Origin: an uncultured Clostridia bacterium
GTDB lineage: Bacteria; Bacillota; Clostridia; Christensenellales; Borkfalkiaceae
Length of the DNA stretch: 64,000 bases
NCBI GenBank assembly: GCA_934254815.1
Contig: CAKQME010000003.1
Location: 1-64,000, forward strand
Direction: 5' to 3'
Shown here: one piece after another, positions 9,666 to 17,006 of the stretch
How the letters are laid out: each line of letters begins with the position of its first letter
Position numbering within the stretch: the first letter of the stretch is position 1
The notes under the pieces: model-generated
The model's input: the letters and a program-made list of their open reading frames with translations, nothing else
Databases searched by the model: none
What the model was told of the DNA's origin: nothing
Made by a program: the position numbers and the translations under genes

Positions 9666-10022
9666 TCACGCCGCTAAGCCGCAACGCTTGATTTGCATCG
9701 CCTGACTTATCAATTTATATATTTTCGGCGAAACAAGACTTCTGTCCGATAAATCGCCGAGCGTCAGATACTTCGTGCCGTATTTGACATCTTTCGCCGC
9801 GCCGAGCAATATATATCCGTCCTCCGTTATCCCAGACAACCGAACATTGTTCAACAATATTTTTCCGTAAATCGATGCCTGTTTTGCTCGCCGCCACAGG
9901 CATGGCTCTGCCGACAGCAAATATACCGCGCTCTCCGTTTCCTTATCTTTTCGGCTCGTCTTTTTCATTCCTTCCCGAAATGCCTGCCTGTGATGTTCGT
10001 TTCTGAAATACATTGTTTTCAC
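9666..10022 (-). CDS. Small element protein, possibly DUF6075-like
   Basis: This 118-residue protein begins at an ATG with GGAGGTG six bases upstream. The N-terminus 'YFRNEHHRQAFREGM' and the following 'YLLSAEP' resemble small proteins (DUF6075 type) found beside ardA in clostridial integrative elements; the match is from memory and weak. The C-terminal half contains 'YLTLGDLSDRSLVSP'. It lies 23 bp before the ardA start, so both are probably co-transcribed. The function is unknown. Confidence 0.6.
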   Translation of the reverse strand: MKTMYFRNEHHRQAFREGMKKTSRKDKETESAVYLLSAEPCLWRRAKQASIYGKILLNNVRLSGITEDGYILLGAAKDVKYGTKYLTLGDLSDRSLVSPKIYKLISQAMQIKRCGLAA

Positions 10023-10040
10023 CTCCGAAATTTTTGATAT

Positions 10041-10073
10041 AAAAAAAGCCGATCACATTTCTGCAATCGCCTA
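10041..10073 (-). terminator. Weak intrinsic terminator, minus strand
   Basis: On the minus strand an imperfect stem (AGGCGAT paired with ATCGGCT) is followed by seven T. It sits between the genes at 10091 and 10022 and may give partial readthrough. Confidence 0.5.
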
Positions 10074-10090
10074 TCTTTCTTAAAAAAATA

Positions 10091-10348
10091 CTATTTGTTT
10101 GCCTTGGCTAATACTTGTCTTTGCTTTTTCGTTAAAATCGGCATTAACTGCGCACGGTATCTTATATCTGCTACCTTGTCGAGGTATATCCCTATCGTCG
10201 TTATAAACGGCTCGCCATTATTTGTTATTGTAACGTCGCCGTGCTTTCCGTTTTTGCAGATAAATTCTGCCACTTCGTCGATGCTTTTGAGTTGTTTGTT
10301 TTCCGTTGCCGAATAACCCATAAGGTTCGAATTTTCCGTTAAATCCAT
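10091..10348 (-). CDS. Small hypothetical element protein (85 aa)
   Basis: The ATG is preceded by CAGGAGA at 8-nt spacing, which supports real translation. The 85-residue product has a central 'GDVTITNNGEPFITTIG' segment and a basic C-terminus ('KKQRQVLAKANK'). I do not recognise the family. The segment with 'NGEPFITT' is mildly reminiscent of the short antitoxin (Phd-like) pattern, but no partner toxin is next to it. It lies behind a promoter at 10440-10468 and a terminator-like hairpin in its leader. Confidence 0.55.
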   Translation of the reverse strand: MDLTENSNLMGYSATENKQLKSIDEVAEFICKNGKHGDVTITNNGEPFITTIGIYLDKVADIRYRAQLMPILTKKQRQVLAKANK

Positions 10349-10374
10349 AATCTCTATTCTCCTGTTTTTTTTGC

Positions 10375-10410
10375 ATAAAAAAAGACGTATAGTTTTTTAC
10401 GTTATACGCC
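10375..10410 (-). terminator. Leader terminator/attenuator before the 85-aa gene
   Basis: On the minus strand GGCGTATA and TATACGTC form an 8-bp stem with one mismatch, followed by seven T. It lies between a candidate promoter (10440-10468) and the ATG at 10348, only about 27 nt before the start. This position is that of an attenuator rather than an end-of-operon terminator. Confidence 0.6.
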
Positions 10411-10439
10411 TGAATTTTTTATGTAAATACTCAAAATTT

Positions 10440-10480
10440 CCTATAATTTATGTTATTCGTCGGTTCAAACCTGACAGGTT
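10440..10480 (-). promoter_or_regulatory. Candidate promoter with palindromic operator
   Basis: On the minus strand the -35 box is TTGAAC (10463-10468), the spacer is 17 bp and the -10 box is TATAGG (10440-10445). A perfect palindrome AACCTG-A-CAGGTT (10468-10480) abuts the -35 box. The same ten bases GACAGGTTAT recur near the promoter at 13.03 kb, which suggests a shared regulator. Confidence 0.45.
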
Positions 10481-10531
10481 ATTAAAAAATATCTATGATT
10501 TGGTAAAATAATTTACCGCCTTTCGGACACG

Positions 10532-10559
10532 AAAAAAGCCCGATAAAATCGGACTTTTT
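10532..10559. terminator. Bidirectional intrinsic terminator
   Basis: An A-run, a CCGAT/ATCGG stem with an AAA loop, and a T-run form a short symmetrical terminator about 130 bp after the stop of the AAA ATPase gene. It can end minus-strand transcription of that operon. Confidence 0.65.
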
Positions 10560-10692
10560 CGCAGAAATATCTTTTTTGTATTCCTGATATGTCTGCGTTG
10601 CCCGAAATAGCTGTGTTTATCTGCGATTTCGAGTTTTTTATTTTCTGTTTTTTCGTTTTTTGCCCTTCGTTTCCGAACTGTTCAATTTCAGG

Positions 10693-12495
10693 TCAGACAA
10701 GCGATTTCAGATATTCTTCTACGTTCCTGTATTCGATTCCGTTTTCCAAAGTCGTATTTTCTCCGCGATAAATAACAACTTTTTTCGTAATTTTTCCGTA
10801 TCTGAATTCCGTGCTTTTCAGTTTCTCTTCATCAATTAAATGTCTGTATTGCTCTTTCGCCTGCTCCTTGCTGTGCTTTACTTCGTAAATTTCGCAGGTC
10901 GCATTTACATTATCCGCAACAACCATATCGAATTCGCCGACGGCAAACTGAAGCTGAAAAACTTGCTTTTTCGGATTCGCAATCTTTGTTTCGAGCAACA
11001 CGATGTCTTCCATCATTCTGCCCTTTATATCGCTTAAAATCCGCTCGATAACAGCATTTCTTTCGTCTATCGAAAGTTCCTGAAACTCACCGTCTTCAAG
11101 TAACGATTGCACCAGTTCTTTTGCTTGCGAATATCTCATTCCCGGTTGAGTAAAAACGGTTTTGAAGTTCTTTTCACGACCGACAGGCAACGTCTGAACA
11201 TCAATGTCCACGGTTAAATCCAAAGCGTCGAGATACTCTTTTATTTCTCTTCTATGCTCTTCCGAAATCGTTACGGTCTGCTCTTCTCTGTTTCTGATTT
11301 CGATCAAATTCTTAAGCCGCTTGGTAAATTCTTCTTTGTCGATTCTGTCAAGAATATCGTTCTGAATCTTCATGTCGTTTCGCAAATTCCTTGCCGAAAC
11401 GCCCAAATCGTGCGACATAAAATCTTTCGTCAGAACGTCTACAGTGAAACGATGGTTGACGTCTTCCACAACGCGGTTTATCGCGCTCGTCAACTCGTTT
11501 TTCTCATACAGATCATAGAGGGCGCGAAAATGCCCGCCGTACTGATAGCATTTAAGAGAATGCTGAATATTTTTTGCTATCGCGCTGTCGACGTATTCGT
11601 CAACGCTTTTCTTGTTTGCAAACGTGGATTTTTCGTTATAATGAACGCCGCCGAGACTCATGGTTCCGCCGTAACAAATATACTCGTCTATTCCCTTTAT
11701 GCCGAGAACCTCTTCAAACTCTCTATACGGAATAAACGTAGTATGAAGGAAAATGCAACGGTCATATAGCTGTTCGTCTTCGGAAAAGAAAAATCCGAGC
11801 GAATCCGTACCCGATAAAACGATTTTCATTCCGCAAGCGGCAAATATATCCGAAAAAAGCGCAGCGCCTCCAATAAAATCTTCGATAAGCGTTACTTCGT
11901 CGATAAACACATACTTGTATCCGCTGTTCATCAGGTATTTCAAGTCCTGATTTATATCGCTTAAACCGATTCCCGCGCCGACCTGAATAAATGCCGTTTT
12001 TGAAAAATCTTCGTCGTTCATCTCGGCTATAACCTGGCGTATGAGCGTCGTTTTGCCCGTGCGCCTTAATCCGTAAAGAATAAAAACTCTGTCGCGAACA
12101 TCCCCGTAAACATAATCGCAAATATTCTTATAAAGATTTCTCTTTTTGTAATTTGCGACTGTCTGAACGTAACTTTTTAAGTTTTCTCCGAGCATTACAT
12201 CGGTTTTGAAAACGTGCTTCGTTTCTTCATGCTTCTCTGTTTTCTGAGGTTTGGGAAGCATAAAAGTAAGTTCTTTTTCTTTCTTTTGCAGCTCTCTTCT
12301 TCTTTCTATCTTCGCACATAAATCGTCTACAAGCGCATCATCGACATATTTGCTTTTCTTTTTGCCGTCCTCCGTCCATTGCAGGTAATATCTCGTTTTA
12401 CCGTTTATATTTTTCTTCGAGATATACCCCGCCGGTAATTCGGCGATTTCTTTTTGAACTTGTAAAAGCTCATTCTGAATTTCTTGATTATTCAT
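10693..12495 (-). CDS. AAA (AAA_14-type) ATPase with nuclease-like C-terminus
   Basis: I set the start at the ATG 12495, behind GGAGGG, rather than the TTG at 12510. The 600-residue protein has three parts. Residues about 15-60 form a small domain ('ELPAGYISKKNINGKTRYY') resembling DUF6788. Residues about 95-330 form a P-loop ATPase with Walker A 'GLRRTGKTT' (142-150), Walker B 'YVFIDE' (D199-E200) and sensor-like 'IVLSGT'. The C-terminal part (about 440-600) holds 'FDMVV...YEVKHSKE', a D-x(n)-ExK pattern like the PD-(D/E)xK fold that often follows AAA_14 domains. Such ATPases are common and mostly uncharacterised. It is co-oriented and tightly linked (12 bp) with the RNase III-like gene upstream, behind one strong promoter. 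The link suggests a shared job, perhaps in nucleic-acid defence or regulation. Confidence 0.8.
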   Translation of the reverse strand: MNNQEIQNELLQVQKEIAELPAGYISKKNINGKTRYYLQWTEDGKKKSKYVDDALVDDLCAKIERRRELQKKEKELTFMLPKPQKTEKHEETKHVFKTDVMLGENLKSYVQTVANYKKRNLYKNICDYVYGDVRDRVFILYGLRRTGKTTLIRQVIAEMNDEDFSKTAFIQVGAGIGLSDINQDLKYLMNSGYKYVFIDEVTLIEDFIGGAALFSDIFAACGMKIVLSGTDSLGFFFSEDEQLYDRCIFLHTTFIPYREFEEVLGIKGIDEYICYGGTMSLGGVHYNEKSTFANKKSVDEYVDSAIAKNIQHSLKCYQYGGHFRALYDLYEKNELTSAINRVVEDVNHRFTVDVLTKDFMSHDLGVSARNLRNDMKIQNDILDRIDKEEFTKRLKNLIEIRNREEQTVTISEEHRREIKEYLDALDLTVDIDVQTLPVGREKNFKTVFTQPGMRYSQAKELVQSLLEDGEFQELSIDERNAVIERILSDIKGRMMEDIVLLETKIANPKKQVFQLQFAVGEFDMVVADNVNATCEIYEVKHSKEQAKEQYRHLIDEEKLKSTEFRYGKITKKVVIYRGENTTLENGIEYRNVEEYLKSLV

Positions 12496-12506
12496 TGCGC
12501 CCTCCG

Positions 12507-12969
12507 TCAAACATTTGATAACAGTTCTTTGAGAATTCTATCTGCGTTTTTTGTGTTTTGATCTTTATCCAGCAAAGCAATAAAACCAATAATCGCTTCA
12601 AAAGCCGTTGCATAAGCCTTTTTCCAAATCGTTATTACTCGTAAATAATACGCCCTTTAACATTAGCTCGCCCACAAGATTCAGCTTTTCATTTTGCAAA
12701 CTCTCTTTTTTCTTATCCAAATCATCGGCAGTTAAAGCATCGTTATATTCCTTCAACATAACAAAGGCTTCGCATACTGCATCGCCTACCGTTGCCAAAG
12801 CACAATGATCCCCTATCGGATTATTGTTGCTGTCAATATATTCTTTTGCATACTGTGGCATTGTCAATGATCTTACAGCTAAATCCGCATATTTCTTTGG
12901 TATATTTATTTGTAAGTCATCATAAAACTTAAACGCCCTATCACTCATCTCTTCATATGTTAATAACAT
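12507..12969 (-). pseudogene. RNase III-like protein gene with frameshift
   Basis: The first frame (ATG 12969, 123 codons) reads 'GDHCALATVGDAVCEAF', resembling the RNase III signature around 'GDAV', and stops at 12598. Removing one base in the run AAAAAGG near 12615-12620 continues the frame as 'YATAFEAIIGFIALLDKD' and on to a TGA at 12507-12509. That is the second conserved RNase III acidic motif. The corrected product would be about 153 residues, a stand-alone RNase III domain without dsRNA-binding domain, similar in size to Mini-III. The corrected stop lies 12 bp before the AAA ATPase ATG. The lesion could be genuine, a programmed slip, or a homopolymer error in the assembly. Confidence 0.65.
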
Positions 12970-13000
12970 TTTTACACTTTCCCTCTTTGTTTTTATTGTA

Positions 13001-13043
13001 ACCCCATTATAACCCCTATATTGAAATTTGTCAAGGGGTTATG
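13001..13043 (-). promoter_or_regulatory. Perfect consensus promoter with operator-like repeats
   Basis: On the minus strand the -35 box is TTGACA (13030-13035), the spacer is exactly 17 bp and the -10 box is TATAAT (13007-13012). A perfect 8-bp inverted repeat, ATAACCCC (13010-13017) and GGGGTTAT (13036-13043), brackets the core promoter, and a further AACCCC lies at 13001-13006. Such placement fits a repressor binding over both boxes. It drives the RNase III-like and ATPase genes. Confidence 0.8.
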
Positions 13044-13135
13044 ACAGGTTATAAAACTACTTTTAAAAAAAAACGAGAATTTTGCCGAAAAGCACTCAAA
13101 CGACTACGAATTTGTAGCCGCGTTTTCGTATTATT

Positions 13136-13726
13136 TTATTTGTCTGCCAATTCCACTTGATTCAGTTCAAACCAAGTAGCATTTTTTATGACGTCGTCAG
13201 CACTGCCGTCGCGCAATTGAACAAAATTTATTACGTCGTCTTTCGGAAATCCACCATACCAATAATGCCACCCCATATCGTTATTCGGGATAATGCCGAG
13301 ATCGTCGTTTCCGAGCAGTTTATCTACTATTTGCCCGGCGTGTCCGAGAAGAACGGGAACGCCTTTATCTTTCATCGCGTTATACATACGCACGACTTCA
13401 GTCGTTAAACAATGAGTTCCGCCGGAAAGATAAAACCAATATCCGCCGTCATCCCAAAGTAAGTACAAATGAATCATCGTATGCGTATGACCGCAGGAAA
13501 TTTCCCACATGTGCGACGGATTTTCTATCTCCCATTTTTCTTGCGTACTTAACTTAAACCATTTTTCGAAGTCATCTTGAGAAGTCTCGTCAAGCAAACT
13601 CATTCCGCCGTCACGCTCATCGCCGTAACGCTTAAACATTTCTTTAGGCGTCTTTCCGTCTAATTCCTTATATCCCGCAGCGGCATAGCAGTAAGAACAC
13701 ACTTCGTAATATTTCCCTGAAGTCAT
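13136..13726 (-). CDS. Conserved-looking hypothetical element protein
   Basis: This 196-codon frame encodes a Trp/Tyr/His-rich soluble protein with 'MWEISCGHTHTMIHLYLLW', 'DDGGYWFYLSGGTH' and 'GGFPKDDVINFVQL'. Cys pairs occur near the N-terminus ('CSYCY'). The frame remains open well upstream of the ATG, through 'KHVKKGNDLFATKASGRYER', with no stop back to about 13900 but no clear ATG. The true N-terminus may therefore be longer, or the gene may have been truncated in the same rearrangement that damaged its neighbour. I do not know its function. It sits between two RNase III-like remnants. Confidence 0.55.
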   Translation of the reverse strand: MTSGKYYEVCSYCYAAAGYKELDGKTPKEMFKRYGDERDGGMSLLDETSQDDFEKWFKLSTQEKWEIENPSHMWEISCGHTHTMIHLYLLWDDGGYWFYLSGGTHCLTTEVVRMYNAMKDKGVPVLLGHAGQIVDKLLGNDDLGIIPNNDMGWHYWYGGFPKDDVINFVQLRDGSADDVIKNATWFELNQVELADK

Positions 13727-13793
13727 GCGCTCATAACGCCCCGATGCTTTTGTCGCAAACAGGTCATTTCCCTTTTTTACATGCTTTATAAGT

Positions 13794-14165
13794 TTATCTA
13801 TTTCCTTTTCCTTTAACCCGTCCCGATCGTTTCTTTTGCTTTTGGGGACAATCCGCCAATAGAGCGCGCGGTTGATAAATCCCTTTCTGTTTTCGTAAAA
13901 GCCATTTTAATATCCAACGCTTTGTCGTGTCGTAATTTGAATCATAAAACACCGCGCCGACAATCGCTTCGATATAAGGATCATGTCCTTTATTTACTAC
14001 TTTTTCGTGATCATGGACATCCGAATCCGCTTGGAAATGTTTTGCGTTGTATGCGTATCCGATTAAACCGCATTTCAGCATAATATTATGCATAACTTCA
14101 TTGTTTTCAAGTTTACTTTTTATCTGAATACTGCTTCGTTTTTCCGTTAGTCCAACTCTTCGCAA
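13794..14165 (-). pseudogene. Truncated RNase III-like gene fragment
   Basis: The frame opens at a TTG inside the 3' end of the mgtC-type gene. It contains 'YIEAIVGAVFYDS', which matches the second conserved motif of RNase III, preceded by 'LIGYAYNAKHFQADSD'. The first motif (GDxV region) is missing, so the N-terminal half is gone. The upstream junction falls within the MgtC stop region. It probably is the 3' remainder of a longer RNase III-like gene cut by rearrangement. Its C-terminus 'QKQKKRSGRVKGKGNR' is basic, and the other frame continues into the gene at 13136. Confidence 0.5.
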
Positions 14166-14863
14166 AAATTCACATATTCGAGCGAAGAAATCGCCGCAAT
14201 GATATCATCGTGCCTCACCGCTTTTTTAAATTCGCCCGATACAATCGTCAATGCAATCGAATATACATATAGACCCGAGTTCATATACGCTGTATTCAGT
14301 TCTATATTGTCGATTTTCAGTCCGAGTTTCCTCACGGCAGCAATAAAATCCTGCAACGAATTTTTGCTCGTTAATTCCAAGTGAATTTCAAAATGATCCG
14401 AGCGACGTTTCAACGCATATTCGGGTTTCATAAACCCCGTTAAACACAGCATAAACGCTGCAAACGCAATCAAAGCCGCAGTGTACAAATCAAGCCCGAT
14501 TAAGATAGAAATCAGGCACATTCCCCACAGCGCAACAGAGGTCGTCAAGCCTTTCAACTGACTTTTCGAACTATATAAAATAGTATTCGAACTGACAATC
14601 GCAAGTCCGACAATCGTCGCGCCGACTGCAAATGAAAATTTCGCGCCGAGCGTACCGATTATATAACTATCCACAACTGCCGCAAGCATGGAAATCAAAG
14701 AAACAAGCATAAACGTACGTAAGCCTGCCGCATGCCGCTTCGTGGCGCGTTCGCACCCCACGATTGCAGACATTACAACTATGATCGCCACTTTGAATAC
14801 CAAGCCCCACACATTGAAACCGACGCACCATTCGCCTAAAAAATTCGCGATTATATCCTTCAT
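14147..14863 (-). CDS. MgtC/SapB-family membrane protein
   Basis: This 238-residue protein has 4-5 membrane helices in the first 150 residues and a soluble ACT-like C-terminal domain. The family motif is visible as 'GCERATKRHAAGLRTFML'. MgtC/SapB proteins sit in the cytoplasmic membrane and are linked to growth under low magnesium and to modulation of ATP synthase in pathogens; the role here is not shown by the sequence. The start lies three bases after the antiporter stop, so the two genes form an operon. A second, broken mgtC lies at 16515-16969. Confidence 0.88.
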   Translation of the reverse strand: MKDIIANFLGEWCVGFNVWGLVFKVAIIVVMSAIVGCERATKRHAAGLRTFMLVSLISMLAAVVDSYIIGTLGAKFSFAVGATIVGLAIVSSNTILYSSKSQLKGLTTSVALWGMCLISILIGLDLYTAALIAFAAFMLCLTGFMKPEYALKRRSDHFEIHLELTSKNSLQDFIAAVRKLGLKIDNIELNTAYMNSGLYVYSIALTIVSGEFKKAVRHDDIIAAISSLEYVNFCEELD

Positions 14864-14866
14864 TTT

Positions 14867-16273
14867 CTATCTCCGATTGATAAATTTTCTATTCTTCTCT
14901 CCGTTTAAAACATATTCTTCCGTTTCGACGTTTTCCGCCGCCTCGGTAAACGCTCGTTCTTCTTCGCTCCGAGCATAATTGTTTCTATCGATTTCCGCCT
15001 GAATCTCACGCATACGCTCGATTAAAACCTCTCGTTCGTTTTTCAACGGTTGTTCTTCGGCGGAGTTTACTTCTCCCGACACGCTATCCCCCGTTTTCGG
15101 TATCGCGCCCGAAAGCGTCAATGCAAGTTTCGCCATAGCAGGACCAATCAATTCGTACAAAATACTCGACGACATAATCACGGTTTGAATCACAGTACCC
15201 GTAACGCCGCCGATAGTCCGCGCCGCAAGTTCGGAAAGACCGATCGCCACGCCTGCCTGAGGTATCAATGCCAAACCGAGGGTGCGTGTGGTTTTCTGCG
15301 GTTTTCCGCACAGTTTACACCCGATATACACGCCCGCATACTTACCTGAAATACGAACAACAAAGTATAAACAACCGATCAAAATAAGCGGTACGCCCGC
15401 TATGCGGGAAGAGGCGTCGAAAAGAGTATCAAGTCGAAAACTCATTCCCGAGCGCACGAAAAACATCAATAAAATCGGGGGCGAGAAATAGTTGAGTTGC
15501 CTGAAAAGTTTTTCGTCTCCCGATAAATTGATATACACCGTCCCCATTGCCATACATGCCAACAGCGGCGAAACGCCGAGCGCGGCACCCACGCCGCACA
15601 CACCGAACAAAAGAGCAATCGATACGATTAAGCGGTTGTCTTTGGATCGTTTCGTCATCAACAACTTTAAAACATATCCCGCTACGCCGCCAAGCAAAAC
15701 CATCAAAATATTGTAGATAAACGGCAAAATCACGGCGCCGACTTCAACGCCTCCCGCCATAGTTGCCATAGCAACCGAAATAGCTATCGAAAATGCAAGA
15801 AGCGACACCACGTCGTCAAGCGCAACCACGGAAACGAGCGTATCCACGAAATCGCCTTTCGCTTTCGTCTGACGAATCGTCATCAGTGTGGAAGCGGGCG
15901 CGGTAGCGGAAGCCAAAGCCGAAAGAACCAACGAAAACACAATACCGAGCCGCAAAATAAAATACAGAAGCACAAATACGGCAAGAGAAGCCGCCAATGC
16001 TTCGCATACAGTGATAACGACAAGTTGTCTGCTCTTTCCTTTAAACGAAGAGAACCTGAAGAATTCTCCTGCGGAAAACGCGATAAAGGCAAGCGCAACG
16101 TCCGATATGAACGCCGAACCGTCGATTACGTTCTGCGGCACGGCCTTAAAACAAAACGGACCGATTAAAATACCTGCCACGATATATGCCGTAACGTTCG
16201 GTAATTTTAAAATCTTGGTAAAGCGCGTCATTAAAAATCCGGACATAAGTATGATCCCGATTGACAAAATCAC
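14867..16273 (-). CDS. CPA2-type cation/proton antiporter
   Basis: The listed frame starts at a GTG (16273). About 12 membrane helices cover residues 1-390, with 'NVTAYIVAGILIGPF', 'ALASATAPAST' and 'ALDDVVSLLAF' as family-typical segments. A charged, probably helical tail of about 70 residues follows, with no TrkA-N domain. It exchanges Na+ or K+ for H+ across the membrane. In-frame codons continue upstream to an ATC at 16322-16324. That position has a Shine-Dalgarno (AAAGGAG) at good spacing and would add 'ITELFYEKIQDSSPVSA', a typical N-terminus of the family. The true start may thus be AUC at 16324. Confidence 0.85.
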   Translation of the reverse strand: MILSIGIILMSGFLMTRFTKILKLPNVTAYIVAGILIGPFCFKAVPQNVIDGSAFISDVALAFIAFSAGEFFRFSSFKGKSRQLVVITVCEALAASLAVFVLLYFILRLGIVFSLVLSALASATAPASTLMTIRQTKAKGDFVDTLVSVVALDDVVSLLAFSIAISVAMATMAGGVEVGAVILPFIYNILMVLLGGVAGYVLKLLMTKRSKDNRLIVSIALLFGVCGVGAALGVSPLLACMAMGTVYINLSGDEKLFRQLNYFSPPILLMFFVRSGMSFRLDTLFDASSRIAGVPLILIGCLYFVVRISGKYAGVYIGCKLCGKPQKTTRTLGLALIPQAGVAIGLSELAARTIGGVTGTVIQTVIMSSSILYELIGPAMAKLALTLSGAIPKTGDSVSGEVNSAEEQPLKNEREVLIERMREIQAEIDRNNYARSEEERAFTEAAENVETEEYVLNGEKNRKFINRR

Positions 16274-16324
16274 TGCCGATACGGGCGATGAGTCTTGTAT
16301 TTTTTCGTAAAACAGTTCCGTGAT

Positions 16325-16510
16325 TTATTCTCCTTTCATCATTATCGTTTTTAAAGATTCACATGTGAAAACGATTTTATCGTCGCCGAAAAACGGCTTG
16401 AAAAAATCTGCCGCCAACCGATAAGATTCGACCTGTTCATCACGTTCAAGCCGCGCGCCCGTCCGAGGTATATGAACTCTTAATAACTTGTCGCCTTTTT
16501 TCAGTGTTAT
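16325..16510 (-). pseudogene. Acyltransferase (DUF5596-like) gene fragment
   Basis: The frame 'LLRVHIPRTGARL...FFKPFFGDDKIVFTCES' resembles the middle of DUF5596-type acyltransferases, where 'HIP...', a helix and 'FTC.SW' follow in order. Here only about 60 codons remain, ending in an unrelated 'LKTIMMKGE'. The longer open frame (to 16642) joins it to out-of-frame mgtC sequence and is not a real gene. Its last codons carry the Shine-Dalgarno of the antiporter gene. Confidence 0.5.
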
Positions 16511-16514
16511 TTTA

Positions 16515-16969
16515 TTAAACTTTATGCGACAAGCATAAGATTGTTTCGTCTGAAAATATGGATTTTTCGAATGCAACACACATTGAAAAAAAAACGACCA
16601 AAAAAATTGTACCAATAGCCAATATATAAATTCCCACTCCAACCGTCATGCCTATTCCAGCAGTCATCCATATCACTGCGCAGTTGTAATTCCGTATACT
16701 GCATCCCGGCGATACATAATAACTCCGGCACCTAAAAACCTATACCGCTGACAATTTGCGCCGCCACCATAGACGCATCAGCACTATTGCCGAATCCGTA
16801 TTTACTGACAATCGTCATAAGTTCGCCCCGCACAAACAATAGCGTGTATCCGCATTCCGGCTTCTTTATGACGAATTTTACGCTCGATCCCAATTATAAA
16901 CCCCAATATCAAAGCCAATATTACACGCAATAAATATTCACTTTCAGCAACAAACATTTCTGATATCAT
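16515..16969 (-). pseudogene. Broken mgtC gene with three frameshifts
   Basis: From an ATG at 16969 one reads 'MISEMFVAESEYLLRVIL', then 'GFIIGIERKIRHKEAGMR' and 'IHAIVCAG', a clear MgtC N-terminus. The frame then shifts in a GGGG run (about 16835), giving 'AAQIVSGIGF'. It shifts again in a T-run (about 16742), giving 'LGAGVIMYRR', and again near 16675, giving 'VIWMTAGIGMTVGVGIYILA'. It ends at a TAA at 16515-16517. Three single-base changes restore a near-complete MgtC membrane domain. All lie in a stretch otherwise without a gene. Confidence 0.75.
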
Positions 16970-17006
16970 CTATCTTCACCATTATCTGCAGCATCTTACT
17001 ACTTTT

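Noticed and set aside
10349..10692. CRISPR-like or tRNA features in the gaps
   Set aside because: I found no regularly spaced repeats and no cloverleaf; only terminators and a promoter are seen.
16325..16731. ORFs of 105 and 69 codons as real genes
   Set aside because: They run through the broken mgtC in wrong frames; the correct reading is a pseudogene.
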